Assembly (NCBI GenBank): GCA_916613615.1
Contig: OU744735.1
Coordinates: 55,258,082-55,322,081, forward strand
DNA: 64,000 nt
Direction of reading: 5' to 3'
Origin: Steromphala cineraria
Taxonomy: Eukaryota > Mollusca > Gastropoda > Trochida > Trochidae
The translations under genes and the position numbers were made by a program. Within the stretch, counting starts at the first letter, position 1, and every line of letters starts with the position of its first letter. The notes beneath the pieces were generated by a model. That model was not told where the DNA came from. It saw only the letters and a program-made list of their open reading frames with translations, and searched no databases. Shown piece after piece: positions 63,849-64,000 of this stretch.

Positions 63849-64000
63849 AGTGTATTTTCGACCGTTTCCGACCCCACCCGCCTTTAAAAGTCTTCTCCTC
63901 TGAAGATACTTGCACTAGAGAGCTGAAATTTATACTCAATGTAGCGATGTCGTTTAATGGTGTTAACATTAATACTTTTTGTGCTGTGACCTTTCAAAGT

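Noticed and set aside
1..64000. CRISPR arrays, operons, plasmid or phage features
   Set aside because: Nothing of the kind is present. The repeats are long and irregular, and the sequence has the character of animal intergenic or intronic DNA.

Overview
This is AT-rich, intron-less-looking, repeat-dominated animal DNA. The best guess is a bivalve mollusc or close lophotrochozoan relative. That rests on a LINE with a 2A-like NPGP peptide in front of its ORF2, decayed LINE tails of a type I associate with bivalve genomes, and dispersed repeats carrying AGGTCA half-sites and a CCGCCATCTTG motif. I recognise no bacterial, organellar or viral genome and no tRNA or rRNA gene. No ordinary host gene can be named. 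The only clear protein-coding capacity belongs to a retrotransposon.

Layout. Most of the window is a tandem array of long related units of roughly 13.4-15.3 kb, with joins near 7660, 22940 and 37640: a short unit 1 (1-7660), unit 2 (7661-22940), unit 3 (22941-37640, the fullest copy) and unit 4 (37641 to about 54620, enlarged by a 5.2 kb LINE). A more diverged partial copy lies at about 60190-63115. Each full unit also contains two older, diverged half-units, because two sequence modules recur in a type-1 and a type-2 form. Units 3 and 4 are nearly identical in places, which points to recent exchange. The stretch at about 54.6-60.2 kb has no visible counterpart in the array. The window ends in an unrelated dispersed repeat with a 254-bp tandem duplication.

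Insertions. Because the units are near-copies, several transposons can be cut out exactly by comparing a filled site with an empty one. These are: a LINE at 41283-46482 with a 14-bp target duplication, 5'-truncated inside ORF1; small inverted-repeat elements with TTAA targets (family A at 2468, 8033, 33690, 53745 and 57763); Tc1/mariner-like elements with TA targets (family B at 2554, nested inside an A copy, and at 29991; a third type at 60416); and a roughly 1 kb segment at about 10.96-11.97 kb that carries a near-perfect 144-bp palindrome.

Coding content. ORF2 (42937-45840) has a 2A-like peptide, an AP-endonuclease and a reverse transcriptase, all with catalytic residues intact. One TGA separates it from an in-frame 138-codon C-terminal region. 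Three parallel relics of a second LINE tail sit at the same place in units 2, 3 and 4. A possible terminal exon of an unknown gene (1717-1881) and an antisense exon-like ORF inside the LINE (42435-42704) are the only hints of other coding sequence.
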